From: an uncultured Bacteroidota bacterium
Lineage (GTDB): Bacteria > Bacteroidota > Bacteroidia > Chitinophagales > Chitinophagaceae
Reading direction: 5' to 3'
Assembly: GCA_903825065.1 (NCBI GenBank)
Contig: CAIJZG010000008.1
Span: 1 to 26,052, forward strand
Length of the DNA stretch: 26,052 nucleotides
The notes under the pieces were generated by a model. It did no database searches. It saw only the letters and a program-made list of their open reading frames with translations, and was not told the origin of the DNA. Made by a program: the position numbers and the translations under genes. Positions 7,275 to 15,727 of the stretch are shown one piece after another. The first letter of the stretch is position 1. The number at the start of each line of letters is the position of its first letter.

Positions 7275-7282
7275 TATGTTTG
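7275..7282 (+). promoter_or_regulatory. -7 box of the GT117 gene promoter
   Basis: TATGTTTG matches TAnnTTTG exactly. The predicted start is near 7289, giving an A-rich leader of about 19 bases (ACTTAAAAAACCAAAACC...) before the ATG at 7308, typical of Bacteroidota translation signals. Only a T-rich stretch, not TTG, is present at the -33 position. Confidence 0.45.
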
Positions 7283-7307
7283 CGAGACTTAAAAAACCAA
7301 AACCAAT

Positions 7308-10300
7308 ATGCAGTTTAATCGGATTAACAATATTGTTGGATGGGCAGTTGCTTTGATTGCTTGTACCGTGTACGTTTTAACCGCAGAAGCCGGTGGAAGT
7401 TTCTGGGATTGTGGTGAGTTTGTGAGTAGCTGTTTTAAGTTACAAATTCCGCATCCTCCCGGAGCTCCTTTGTTTGTAATTCTGGGTCGCTTCTTTATCA
7501 TTTTATTCGGCGATAATCCGATGACTGCTGCAAAAGCAGTGAATGTGATGAGTGCATTAGCAAGTGGGTTTACCATTTTATTCTTGTTTTGGACCATTAC
7601 TCATTTTGCACGTAAAGTATTGTTGGTTAAAACTACTGATACGGTAAATAGTTATCAGATATGGTCAATCATGGGAGCTGGTGTTATTGGCGCCCTAGCT
7701 TATACTTTCTCTGATTCATTTTGGTATAGTGCGGTAGAAGGTGAAGTATATGCGATGTCTTCATTCTTTACTGCCATTGTTTTCTGGGCAATATTGAAAT
7801 GGGAAAACCATGCGGATGAGCCTGGTGCAGATAAGTGGATTGTGTTTATATTTTTTATGATGGGACTTTCCATCGGTGTACACTTATTGAACCTATTAAC
7901 TATTCCAGCGATTGTAATGGTCTATTATTTCAAAAGAAAAGATTCTTTCAATTATGCAATACTTCGAAAATGGTTTATTCGTATAGTGGCTGTTGGTGGA
8001 GCACTTGCTTTTATTGGGGCTTTAATAATGGCCAATGGGGAAGTAAACGAAGATCGTGGATTGTCTCTTGATCCAACAATGGGTGGATTAATGATATTTG
8101 GAACTATAGTTGCAATCGGACTTTTGTTTATCATTGAAAAATGGAATAAAGAGAAAAAAGATCACAATGGTGGTATTTATATTTTCTTCGTAATTGGTTG
8201 TTTAATTACAGGGATTGTGCAAGTAGGTGTTATTCAATACACTATTAAAGGAGCAGGAACTTTTGATCGTTGGTTTGTAAACGGCTTTGGATTACCATTC
8301 TTTAGTGGATTTGCAACTTTCTTTGTGTTATTAGCCGTAGCAGTTTGGTATGGTTTGAAGTTCGCTTCAAAGAAAGGATGGGCTTATATGCGCCTTGGAT
8401 TATGGTCTTTTGCTTTTATGCTATTTGGTTACAGTACTTATATCACTACCATGATTCGCAGTAATGCAAATCCATCAGTGGATATGTATAACGTGGATAA
8501 TCCAATGAGTTTAGTTGGTTATTTAGGACGTGAACAATATGGTGATTTCCCTTTATTATACGGGCAGAAATTTAATGCACAACCTGTTGATTTGAAATCA
8601 GGTTCGATGAAATATGAAAAAGCTCGTGACAAGTATATCGAAATTGGGCCAGACCGAAGATACTTGTATCAGCCAGAAGATAAAATGGTGTTCCCTCGTG
8701 TTTGGGATGCCAGTAACGATCAGAACCATGCAGATTATTATGCTTACTTTTTAAATATCAACCGAATAAAGGATGGTGGTTATGAACGATCTCCTAATCA
8801 AGTAGATAATGTCAAGTTTTTTGTAGCTTATCAAGCATATTGGATGTATTTCAGATATTTCATGTGGAATTTCTCCGGGAAACAAAATGATGTTCAGGGT
8901 ATGTTCATAGGAAATGTACGAGATGGTAACTGGATAACTGGTATACCTTTTATTGATAGTTTATTCTTTGGCGATCAAAGTGCCATGCCAGATAGCTTGA
9001 AGAATAATAAAGCAAATAATAAATTATTCTTATTGCCATTCATTTTGGGATTGATAGGATTGTTTTATCAATTCAAAAATAAAAGCGACGATGGTGTAGT
9101 TAACTTCTTATTATTCTTTTTTACTGGGTTCGCAATTGTGATTTACTTAAATCAGGCCGGTTATCAACCACGTGAACGTGACTATGCATATGTGGGTTCT
9201 TTCTATGCATTTGCTGTTTGGATTGGATTAGGCGTATTGAAAGTTAGTGAATGGTTGTCGAAATTAGTATCTAAGAATCTCGCGGCCATACTAGCTTCAT
9301 TATTGTGTGTATTGGCTGTGCCTACCATCATGGCTCAACAAGAATGGGATGATCATGATCGCAGTAAGAAACAATTGTCTCGAGATTTAGCAAAAGACTA
9401 TTTGGAAAGTTGTGCGCCTAATGCGATTTTATTTTCATTTGGCGATAATGATACTTACCCTTTATGGTATGCACAGGAAGTTGAAGGTATTCGCCCAGAT
9501 ATTCGTGTGATCAATTATAGTTTACTCGGAATTGATTGGTATATTAATCAGCTAAGATATAAAGTAAATAAGAGTGACTCTATTGATGTAATCTGGAGAG
9601 CTGATCAAATTGAAGCTGGTAAAAGAGACTATGTTGTTTATAGCCCTAGACCTAATATTCCAGAAGACCGTTATTACGATCTATACGATGTAATGAAGAA
9701 TTATGTGGGTAGTGATGATGCTGATAAATTAGATAATACACGTGGTTCAGAACCACTGAACAGTTTCCCTGTTCGAAAATTTGCCGTGCCTGTGGATGTT
9801 AATTTTGTGATTAAAAACAAAGTGGTGAACCCAGATGATAGTGTGATGAAAGAATTGCGTTTTGATGTTCCCAAAACATCATTAATGAAAAACGATTTAG
9901 CAGTTTTAAATATCATTGCAGCGAATAAATGGGTGAGACCAATCTACTTTACAACACCTGATTTAAATTTAGGATTTGATCAATACTTGCGTAGAGATGG
10001 TTTAAGTCATAGGTTAATACCAGTTGCCAACAGCCGTGTAAATACTGATTGGATGCTTTCGAAATCACTCAATGTATTTGCTTCTGGTAATGCAAATCTG
10101 AAAGGCGTTTATTTCGACGAAGAAAATCGTCGACATCTAAATACTATTCGAAATGCGTATGCTGAATTAGCAATTGATCTTTCTGCAAAAAACAGAAAAG
10201 CAGATGCCCGTAAGGTGTTGGATAAGGCAGATTCTATGATGCTTCAAGAAAACTTCGCTTATGGAATGGCTAGCCGTGGAAATATGCATAATAAAAACTC

Positions 10301-10577
10301 ATTATTGTTTTTAGAGGCCTGTTTGATGGCTGATGATAAAGCGTTAGCAGAAAAAGTATCGGCATCTGTTAAAAAGGATTTGCAACAACAAGTAAAATTC
10401 TGTAATTCACTGACTGGCGATAAAGCTGATCAAATGGCGGATGAGAAGCGAATGGCAGAAAATTATTTAAAAGGCTTAGATCAAATTGAAGCCATGTATA
10501 ATCCAAGAATTCAAATTCCGGGTAAAATGATGGCCGCTGATTCTGGGAAACCGGGATTAATAGCACCAAAAAAATAA
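7308..10577 (+). CDS. DUF2723 / GT117 family membrane glycosyltransferase
   Basis: This 1089-residue protein opens with the DUF2723 signature: EAGGSFWDCGEFVSSCFKLQ followed by HPPGAPLF. D34 and E37 are in the position of the acidic catalytic motif of GT-C enzymes, and H49-P-P-G follows. About 11-13 membrane segments fill residues 10-690, with RERDYAYVGSF at about 622-632 ahead of the last pair. The rest (about 690-1089) is soluble and probably periplasmic: SFGDNDTYPLWYAQEVEGIR, then a helical, TPR-like tail. GT-C enzymes transfer sugars from lipid-phosphate donors on the outer side of the inner membrane. Human TMEM260, an O-mannosyltransferase, shares DUF2723; the substrate of bacterial members is unknown. 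The gene has its own promoter box and terminator, so it is transcribed alone. Confidence 0.88.
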   Translation: MQFNRINNIVGWAVALIACTVYVLTAEAGGSFWDCGEFVSSCFKLQIPHPPGAPLFVILGRFFIILFGDNPMTAAKAVNVMSALASGFTILFLFWTITHFARKVLLVKTTDTVNSYQIWSIMGAGVIGALAYTFSDSFWYSAVEGEVYAMSSFFTAIVFWAILKWENHADEPGADKWIVFIFFMMGLSIGVHLLNLLTIPAIVMVYYFKRKDSFNYAILRKWFIRIVAVGGALAFIGALIMANGEVNEDRGLSLDPTMGGLMIFGTIVAIGLLFIIEKWNKEKKDHNGGIYIFFVIGCLITGIVQVGVIQYTIKGAGTFDRWFVNGFGLPFFSGFATFFVLLAVAVWYGLKFASKKGWAYMRLGLWSFAFMLFGYSTYITTMIRSNANPSVDMYNVDNPMSLVGYLGREQYGDFPLLYGQKFNAQPVDLKSGSMKYEKARDKYIEIGPDRRYLYQPEDKMVFPRVWDASNDQNHADYYAYFLNINRIKDGGYERSPNQVDNVKFFVAYQAYWMYFRYFMWNFSGKQNDVQGMFIGNVRDGNWITGIPFIDSLFFGDQSAMPDSLKNNKANNKLFLLPFILGLIGLFYQFKNKSDDGVVNFLLFFFTGFAIVIYLNQAGYQPRERDYAYVGSFYAFAVWIGLGVLKVSEWLSKLVSKNLAAILASLLCVLAVPTIMAQQEWDDHDRSKKQLSRDLAKDYLESCAPNAILFSFGDNDTYPLWYAQEVEGIRPDIRVINYSLLGIDWYINQLRYKVNKSDSIDVIWRADQIEAGKRDYVVYSPRPNIPEDRYYDLYDVMKNYVGSDDADKLDNTRGSEPLNSFPVRKFAVPVDVNFVIKNKVVNPDDSVMKELRFDVPKTSLMKNDLAVLNIIAANKWVRPIYFTTPDLNLGFDQYLRRDGLSHRLIPVANSRVNTDWMLSKSLNVFASGNANLKGVYFDEENRRHLNTIRNAYAELAIDLSAKNRKADARKVLDKADSMMLQENFAYGMASRGNMHNKNSLLFLEACLMADDKALAEKVSASVKKDLQQQVKFCNSLTGDKADQMADEKRMAENYLKGLDQIEAMYNPRIQIPGKMMAADSGKPGLIAPKK

Positions 10578-10582
10578 ATATT

Positions 10583-10612
10583 AAAGCCGGGAAATTATCC
10601 CGGCTTTTTTTT
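10583..10612 (+). terminator. Rho-independent terminator after the GT117 gene
   Basis: AAAGCCGGGA (10583-10592) and TCCCGGCTTT (10598-10607) form a 10-bp stem with loop AATTA, followed by an eight-T run. It begins 5 bases after the stop codon. Confidence 0.92.
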
Positions 10613-10673
10613 ACAACCAATTGAAAGATTTTCTGTTATTATTTAAGTTAATTTCATTTTCTTTTATTTTACT

Positions 10674-11771
10674 ATGTTAGGACACAGGTTTATACATTTC
10701 GACCCTAATGAGGGAGCTAAGTCGAAATTCGAGCAATTACTCGATATTTTCACGCAGCTATTAACTTATACTAATGGGGATGCTGCTGAGGCACTGTCTT
10801 GGTTAAATGAATTGGATAAACAATATCATTTAACGGATGATGACTATGGGATGGGAGATTTTATTGATGATTTGAAAGAGAATGGATTTATCAAAGAAAA
10901 TGAACAAGATGGCAGTTTTAAAATCACAAGTAAATCGGAACAAACCATACGCAAAAAAAGTTTAGAAGAGATCTTTGGCAAACTAAAAAAATCTAAACAA
11001 GGTAATCATCAAACTTTTAGACAAGGGCAGGGTGATGAAATAAATCCTGATACACGACCTTTTCAGTTTGGGGATATGTTAGAACAGATTGATTTTACAG
11101 AAAGCATTCGTAACGCTCAGATTAATCATGGGGTAGAAAGTTTTCAGATGCGTGAAGAGGATTTGCAGATCAGAGAAAATGATTTTAAAACCCAGACATC
11201 AACAGTCTTAATGATTGATATTTCTCATTCCATGATCTTATATGGGGAGGATCGAATTACGCCTGCAAAGAAAGTTGCAATGGCTTTGAGTGAGCTTATT
11301 ACAACTCGATATCCGAAAGACACTTTAGACATTGTGGTTTTTGGAAATGATGCCTGGAGTATCGAAATTAAAGATCTTCCGTATTTGCAAGTAGGTCCAT
11401 ATCATACCAATACTGTTGCAGGCTTAGAACTGGCTATGGAATTACTTAGGAAAAGAAAGAACCCTAACAAGCAAATTTTTATGATCACAGATGGTAAACC
11501 CACCTGCTTGAAAATTGGAAAAAAGTATTATAAAAATAGTTTTGGGTTAGATCGAAAAGTGGTGAATCGGTGTATAAATCTTGCAGCACAATGTAAGAAA
11601 CTAAAAATTCCGATTACTACTTTTATGATTGCATCTGATCCCTATTTACAAAATTTCGTGCAAGAGTTTACGGAAACAAATCATGGTAAGGCATACTTTG
11701 CTTCACTTGATAATTTAGGCGCATTTATATTTAAAGATTTCGAAAGCGGAAAACGCAAAACAGTTTATTAA
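10674..11771 (+). CDS. VWA domain protein, partner of the adjacent MoxR-like ATPase
   Basis: This 365-residue protein has no signal or membrane segment, so it is cytoplasmic. The N-terminal third is helical and acidic (FDPNEGAKSKFEQLLDIFTQLL). The C-terminal half is a von Willebrand A domain (about 175-345) with a complete metal-ion site: D182-x-S184-x-S186 (IDISHSM), T245/T247 (HTNTVAG) and D273 (ITDGKPT). VWA proteins beside MoxR/magnesium-chelatase-like ATPases form paired complexes in which the VWA subunit recruits the client. The ATPase starts 21 bases downstream. Annotation pipelines may call the pair 'magnesium chelatase', but no cobalt or porphyrin genes are nearby. The client is unknown. 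Confidence 0.85.
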   Translation: MLGHRFIHFDPNEGAKSKFEQLLDIFTQLLTYTNGDAAEALSWLNELDKQYHLTDDDYGMGDFIDDLKENGFIKENEQDGSFKITSKSEQTIRKKSLEEIFGKLKKSKQGNHQTFRQGQGDEINPDTRPFQFGDMLEQIDFTESIRNAQINHGVESFQMREEDLQIRENDFKTQTSTVLMIDISHSMILYGEDRITPAKKVAMALSELITTRYPKDTLDIVVFGNDAWSIEIKDLPYLQVGPYHTNTVAGLELAMELLRKRKNPNKQIFMITDGKPTCLKIGKKYYKNSFGLDRKVVNRCINLAAQCKKLKIPITTFMIASDPYLQNFVQEFTETNHGKAYFASLDNLGAFIFKDFESGKRKTVY

Positions 11772-11792
11772 TTAAGATTATTTAATTCGACA

Positions 11793-13331
11793 ATGAATAA
11801 AGAGAAAATATTTACACTAGGGCAGTTGATTAAGAGTGGGTATCAAACGAAATCTGTAAAAGAAGAAATAAGACACAACCTTATTATTTCGATGCAGCAA
11901 AAAGAAAATCCTTTCGAAGGAATTCTTGGTTATGAAGACACAGTAATACCTGATACCGAAAGGGCTTTACTAAGTAGACATAATATTTTGTTTTTAGGAT
12001 TAAGAGGGCAAGCTAAAACAAGAATGGCTCGACAAATGGTTGATTTGTTGGATGAGTATATTCCTATTATTGCTGGCAGTGAGGTGAATGATGACCCATT
12101 AAATCCATTGAGCAAATTTGCAAAAGATAAAGTGGCAGAGCTGGGTAATGATACTCCGATTCATTGGGTACACAGAAAAGAACGTTATGGCGAAAAATTG
12201 GCAACACCTGATGTGAGTGTGGCAGATTTGATTGGTGATATAGATCCTATTAAAGCGGCGAATCTGAAGTTGAGCTTTTCTGACGAGGATGTGATTCACT
12301 ATGGAATTATTCCCAGAAGCAATCGTGGCATATTTGTGATCAATGAATTACCAGATTTGCAGGCAAGAATTCAAGTTGCTTTATTTAATATTTTACAAGA
12401 AGGCGATATTCAAATCAGGGGATTTAAATTAAGAATGCCTTTGGATATTTTATTTGTATTTACGGCAAATCCAGAAGATTATACGAATAGAGGAAGCATT
12501 GTAACTCCTTTAAAAGATAGAATCGAGAGTCAGATTCTTACTCATTATCCAAAAGATTTAGAAACATCTTTAGCAATTACTGAACAAGAAGCTGATTTAT
12601 TAGAAATTCAGAAAGAGACAGTGAGTGTTAGTGATCTGATAAAAAGATTGGTAGAACAAGTGGCATTCGAAGCAAGAAATAATGAATATGTTGATAAAAA
12701 AAGTGGAGTAAGTGCAAGGCTCACTATTGCTGCATTTGAAAACGCAGTTAGTAGTGCTGAGAGAAGAGCAATTATCCATCATCAAAATAAAACACAAGTT
12801 TGGATTAGCGATTTGCAAGGAATTATTCCTGCAATTACTGGTAAAATAGAATTGGTGTATGAAGGTGAGCAGGAAGGGCCGTATCAGGTAGCCGTACAAT
12901 TACTCGATAAATCAATTCGCACCCAGTTTGTACAATACTTTCCTAATCCCGATCAGGTAAAAAAGAAAAGAGCTACAGGTAAGAAAACTGCAGATGAAAA
13001 AGAATTAGAGAATCCCTATAAATCTATCATTCGATGGTTTGATGGTGGCAAACATTTAGATCTTCTGCTTGATATGAAAGATGATGATAAAATTGCTGCT
13101 TTGTATCAAGTGGATGGCTTATATGGGTTTGTAAAAAAACATTACCCCCATGCTAGTGAAAATGAATCTGCTTTATTAATGGAATTCGTGTTACATGGTT
13201 TGTCATCTTTCTCAATGATTAGTAAAAAAACATTGGAAGGTCGTATTGAGTTTAAAGATTTAATGGGAAGTATGCTTAATTTAGGTCAGATGAATTTAGG
13301 TGCCGATGAAGAAGAAAACGACTATCAATAA
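11793..13331 (+). CDS. MoxR / magnesium-chelatase-like AAA+ ATPase
   Basis: This is a 512-residue cytoplasmic AAA+ protein. The Walker A loop is GLRGQAKT (69-76), lacking the usual last Gly. The Walker B segment is GIFVINEL with N184-E185 in place of Asp-Glu. Sensor 1 follows in FTANPEDYTNRG. Other family blocks are AGSEVNDDPLNP, RYGEKLATPDVSVADLIGDI and PLKDRIESQI. From memory of the family, the GLRGQAK(S/T)R and INELPDL variants are shared by this group, so they are family traits and not damage. The C-terminal part (about 390-512) is a helical extension. It is coupled to the upstream VWA gene by 21 bases and to the nucleotidase by 7 bases. Role inferred: ATP-driven remodelling of a client delivered by the VWA protein. 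Confidence 0.87.
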   Translation: MNKEKIFTLGQLIKSGYQTKSVKEEIRHNLIISMQQKENPFEGILGYEDTVIPDTERALLSRHNILFLGLRGQAKTRMARQMVDLLDEYIPIIAGSEVNDDPLNPLSKFAKDKVAELGNDTPIHWVHRKERYGEKLATPDVSVADLIGDIDPIKAANLKLSFSDEDVIHYGIIPRSNRGIFVINELPDLQARIQVALFNILQEGDIQIRGFKLRMPLDILFVFTANPEDYTNRGSIVTPLKDRIESQILTHYPKDLETSLAITEQEADLLEIQKETVSVSDLIKRLVEQVAFEARNNEYVDKKSGVSARLTIAAFENAVSSAERRAIIHHQNKTQVWISDLQGIIPAITGKIELVYEGEQEGPYQVAVQLLDKSIRTQFVQYFPNPDQVKKKRATGKKTADEKELENPYKSIIRWFDGGKHLDLLLDMKDDDKIAALYQVDGLYGFVKKHYPHASENESALLMEFVLHGLSSFSMISKKTLEGRIEFKDLMGSMLNLGQMNLGADEEENDYQ

Positions 13332-13338
13332 GTAATAA

Positions 13339-13854
13339 ATGCAAAAGATCGCAGTTGATATGGATGGGGTGTTGGCTGATGTATATAGCCAGTTTATAAA
13401 AATGCATCACCAAGAATTTGGAGAAACCATCTCACTCGAATCTGTTTATGGTAAAACAGAAAGCGAAGCATTTGTGCATTGTCGTAAATATATTGGAACG
13501 GAAAGTTTTTTTAGAGATGCGCCATTAATTGATGGTTGTAGAAATGTATTAGAGCAACTCAATCAAGAATACGAAGTATACCTTGTTTCGGCAGCCATGG
13601 AATTTCCTTGGAGTTTATCTCAGAAGCTTGAATGGATTAAACAACATTTTCCTTTTATTGGATGGCAACAAATCGTGTTATGTGGATCAAAGCAAATTAT
13701 TGCAGCTGATATTATGATTGATGACCATTTTAAAAACTTAGATCATTTTACTGGGAGGACCCTATTATTTACACAACCTCATAATATATTAAGGGAAGCA
13801 GGCCGACATCAGCGGGTGAATACTTGGAATGACATTGAAAAAATACTATTATGA
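13339..13854 (+). CDS. 5'(3')-deoxyribonucleotidase, NT5C type (HAD)
   Basis: This 171-residue HAD phosphatase carries all family motifs. Motif I is DMDGVLAD with nucleophile D7 and acid D9. Motif II is S84 in YLVSAA, motif III is probably K118 in LCGSKQ, and motif IV is D128-D129 in IMIDDH. NT5C enzymes dephosphorylate (deoxy)nucleoside monophosphates. The cap region FFRDAPLIDGCRNVL fits the family, and the length is close to other bacterial members. It starts 7 bases after the ATPase and its stop overlaps the ThuA start (ATGA), so it is surely cotranscribed. Its role within a MoxR/VWA operon is not evident; it could be a house-cleaning enzyme carried along. Confidence 0.88.
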   Translation: MQKIAVDMDGVLADVYSQFIKMHHQEFGETISLESVYGKTESEAFVHCRKYIGTESFFRDAPLIDGCRNVLEQLNQEYEVYLVSAAMEFPWSLSQKLEWIKQHFPFIGWQQIVLCGSKQIIAADIMIDDHFKNLDHFTGRTLLFTQPHNILREAGRHQRVNTWNDIEKILL

Positions 13855-14717
13855 TTCCAATTCTCGCATTTAACTGGAAATTAAAAACTATAGTAGGTAT
13901 TCTATTTATTTTCTTATTAACAAATACAAATGCTATAAATGCTCAAAAAAAAGAAAGTAAATTTAAAGTAATAGCTTTCTATACCGCTAAAGAAGATCCG
14001 GCTCATATAAGCTTTGTGCATGAAGCTAATAAATGGTTCTCCTTGCAAGCTGAACAATTATCATTCATCTATGATTCAACTAATAATTGGAACAATATGA
14101 ATGAAACATTTTTGTCGAAATATCAAGTTGTAATATTTTTAGATACCAGGCCTGATTTATTACCACAGCGATTTGCATTTCAAAAATATATGGAAAGTGG
14201 AGGAGCATGGATGGGTTTCCATTTTTCAGCATTTGCACTTACGCAATCCGATTTCAATCAAAACTGGAATTGGTACCACGAAGATTTTTTGGGAGCTGGG
14301 GAATACAAAGGAAATACCTGGAGGCCAACTAATGCACAACTAAAAGTTGAACAAACAAATCATCCATTTACAAAGAATATTCCCTCCGTATTTATGGCGG
14401 CTGCAAATGAATGGTATAGTTGGAAAAATGATTTGAGAAAGAATAAGCATATAGTAATTTTACTTTCAATTGATAACAGAAGTTTCCCGCTGGGTACAGG
14501 TCCAAAGCCCAATGAAATATGGCAGTATGGAGATTATCCAGTTGCTTGGACCAATATAAAATATCGGATGCTTTATTTTAATATTGGGCATAACGATATG
14601 GATTATGATGGGGGTACAATTCAAACATTATCATCAAGTTTTTCCTCCGAATTGCAAAATCGATTTATCTTAAATAGTCTTTTATGGCTTGGTGAAGCCA
14701 GAGGAAAGTCAAAATGA
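13851..14717 (+). CDS. Secreted ThuA-like domain protein
   Basis: This 288-residue protein has an N-terminal signal peptide (LKTIVGILFIFLLTNTNAINA, cleaved before QKKES). A ThuA-like, glutamine-amidotransferase-like fold follows: KVIAFYTAKEDPAHISFVHE, then YQVVIFLDTRP, GGAWMGFHFS, NHPFTKNIP and a C-terminal YRMLYFNIGHNDMDYDGGT with LLWLG at the end. ThuA relatives are tied to sugar use (trehalose utilisation in Sinorhizobium) and are common as secreted proteins in Bacteroidota, but their reaction is unsettled. The start overlaps the nucleotidase stop by 4 bases (translational coupling). It ends directly against the cysM stop with no base between, leaving no room for a dedicated terminator. 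Confidence 0.82.
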   Translation: MIPILAFNWKLKTIVGILFIFLLTNTNAINAQKKESKFKVIAFYTAKEDPAHISFVHEANKWFSLQAEQLSFIYDSTNNWNNMNETFLSKYQVVIFLDTRPDLLPQRFAFQKYMESGGAWMGFHFSAFALTQSDFNQNWNWYHEDFLGAGEYKGNTWRPTNAQLKVEQTNHPFTKNIPSVFMAAANEWYSWKNDLRKNKHIVILLSIDNRSFPLGTGPKPNEIWQYGDYPVAWTNIKYRMLYFNIGHNDMDYDGGTIQTLSSSFSSELQNRFILNSLLWLGEARGKSK

Positions 14718-15599
14718 TTAATCAAATAAATCGGATGATAAATATCGATCTCCTCTGTCGCAGATAATACAAACAATTACACCAGTACTTAACTCTTTTG
14801 ATAATTCAATGGCTGCATGAACTGCGCCACCACTGCTCATACCACTAAAAATAGCTTCTTCACGTGCTAATCTTTTACTCATGATTCTAGCATCTGCTTC
14901 ATCGATTTCTATTACTTTATCAACTCTTTGTTTGTCAAATATGGTTGGTAGATAAGCTTCTGGCCATTTTCTAATTCCAGGTATTTTTGATCCGTCAGTT
15001 GGCTGACATCCTACTATTTGAATAGTTGAGTTTTGTTCCTTTAGAAATTTAGAAACGCCCATAATTGTGCCAGTAGTGCCCATGGAAGAAACAAAGTGTG
15101 TAACTTTTTTCTGTGTGTCATTCCAGATTTCAGGGCCTGTGGTTTTATAATGTATTCCAGGATTGTCTGGATTTCCAAATTGGTTAAGCATTAAATAGCC
15201 CCCTTTTGCAACCTGCCGGTTTGCATAATCAATGGCGGCTTCCATTGATCCATCTTTTGGAGTTAAGATTACTTTTGCTCCAAATGCTTGCATGGTTAAA
15301 ACCCTTTCTCGAGTTGCATCTTCGGGCATCACCAATTCAATAGGAAGTTTAAATAAGCTTGCAATCATTGCTAATGCAATACCAGTATTGCCACTTGTCG
15401 CTTCAATTAAAGTAATGCCATCGCTGATTTCTCCACGGTCTAATGCACCCTTTATCATTCCATATGCTGCTCGATCTTTTACACTTCCTCCCGGATTATT
15501 ACCTTCCAGTTTTGCATAGATGGTGACATTATTATTGATGGGAATGTTTTTTAGCACAACTAGTGGGGTGTTGCCAACTAAATCAAGTATGTTTTGCAT
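14718..15599 (-). CDS. cysM: Cysteine synthase, CysM type (O-acetylserine sulfhydrylase)
   Basis: This PLP enzyme makes cysteine from O-acetylserine and sulfide or thiosulfate. The 293 residues show the Schiff-base lysine K41 in NNPGGSVKDRAA and the substrate loop TSGNTG at 68-73. The PLP-phosphate loop is MGTTGTIMGV, and the C-terminal loop FSGMSSGGAVHAA is present. NNPGGSVKDR and GCQPTDGSKIPGIRKWP point to CysM (thiosulfate-accepting isoform) over CysK. It is transcribed last in the minus-strand order glmM, desulfurase, cysM. 128 bases with a small hairpin separate it from the desulfurase, so it may have its own promoter. It is stop-to-stop with the ThuA gene. Confidence 0.85.
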   Translation of the reverse strand: MQNILDLVGNTPLVVLKNIPINNNVTIYAKLEGNNPGGSVKDRAAYGMIKGALDRGEISDGITLIEATSGNTGIALAMIASLFKLPIELVMPEDATRERVLTMQAFGAKVILTPKDGSMEAAIDYANRQVAKGGYLMLNQFGNPDNPGIHYKTTGPEIWNDTQKKVTHFVSSMGTTGTIMGVSKFLKEQNSTIQIVGCQPTDGSKIPGIRKWPEAYLPTIFDKQRVDKVIEIDEADARIMSKRLAREEAIFSGMSSGGAVHAAIELSKELSTGVIVCIICDRGDRYLSSDLFD

Positions 15600-15616
15600 A
15601 GTTAAAATTACAGAGA

Positions 15617-15632
15617 TGTTTTATGCAAAACA
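15617..15632 (-). promoter_or_regulatory. Hairpin in the cysM leader
   Basis: TGTTTT-ATGC-AAAACA forms a 6-bp stem with a 4-base loop, 17 bases ahead of the cysM ATG (15599). It could be an operator or a leader hairpin. The rest of 15600-15727 shows no TAnnTTTG core on the minus strand. Confidence 0.25.
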
Positions 15633-15727
15633 GAAATGCCTATTAAAACAGTAGACATTTATCGTATTTCGAAAAAGAGATGCTATTTTGAATTAATTTC
15701 TAACGTGAAATATTTAATAGAGTGTTG

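Noticed and set aside
10674..13331. True magnesium or cobalt chelatase genes
   Set aside because: No porphyrin or cobalamin genes are nearby and the large chelatase subunit is missing; a general MoxR-VWA pair fits better.
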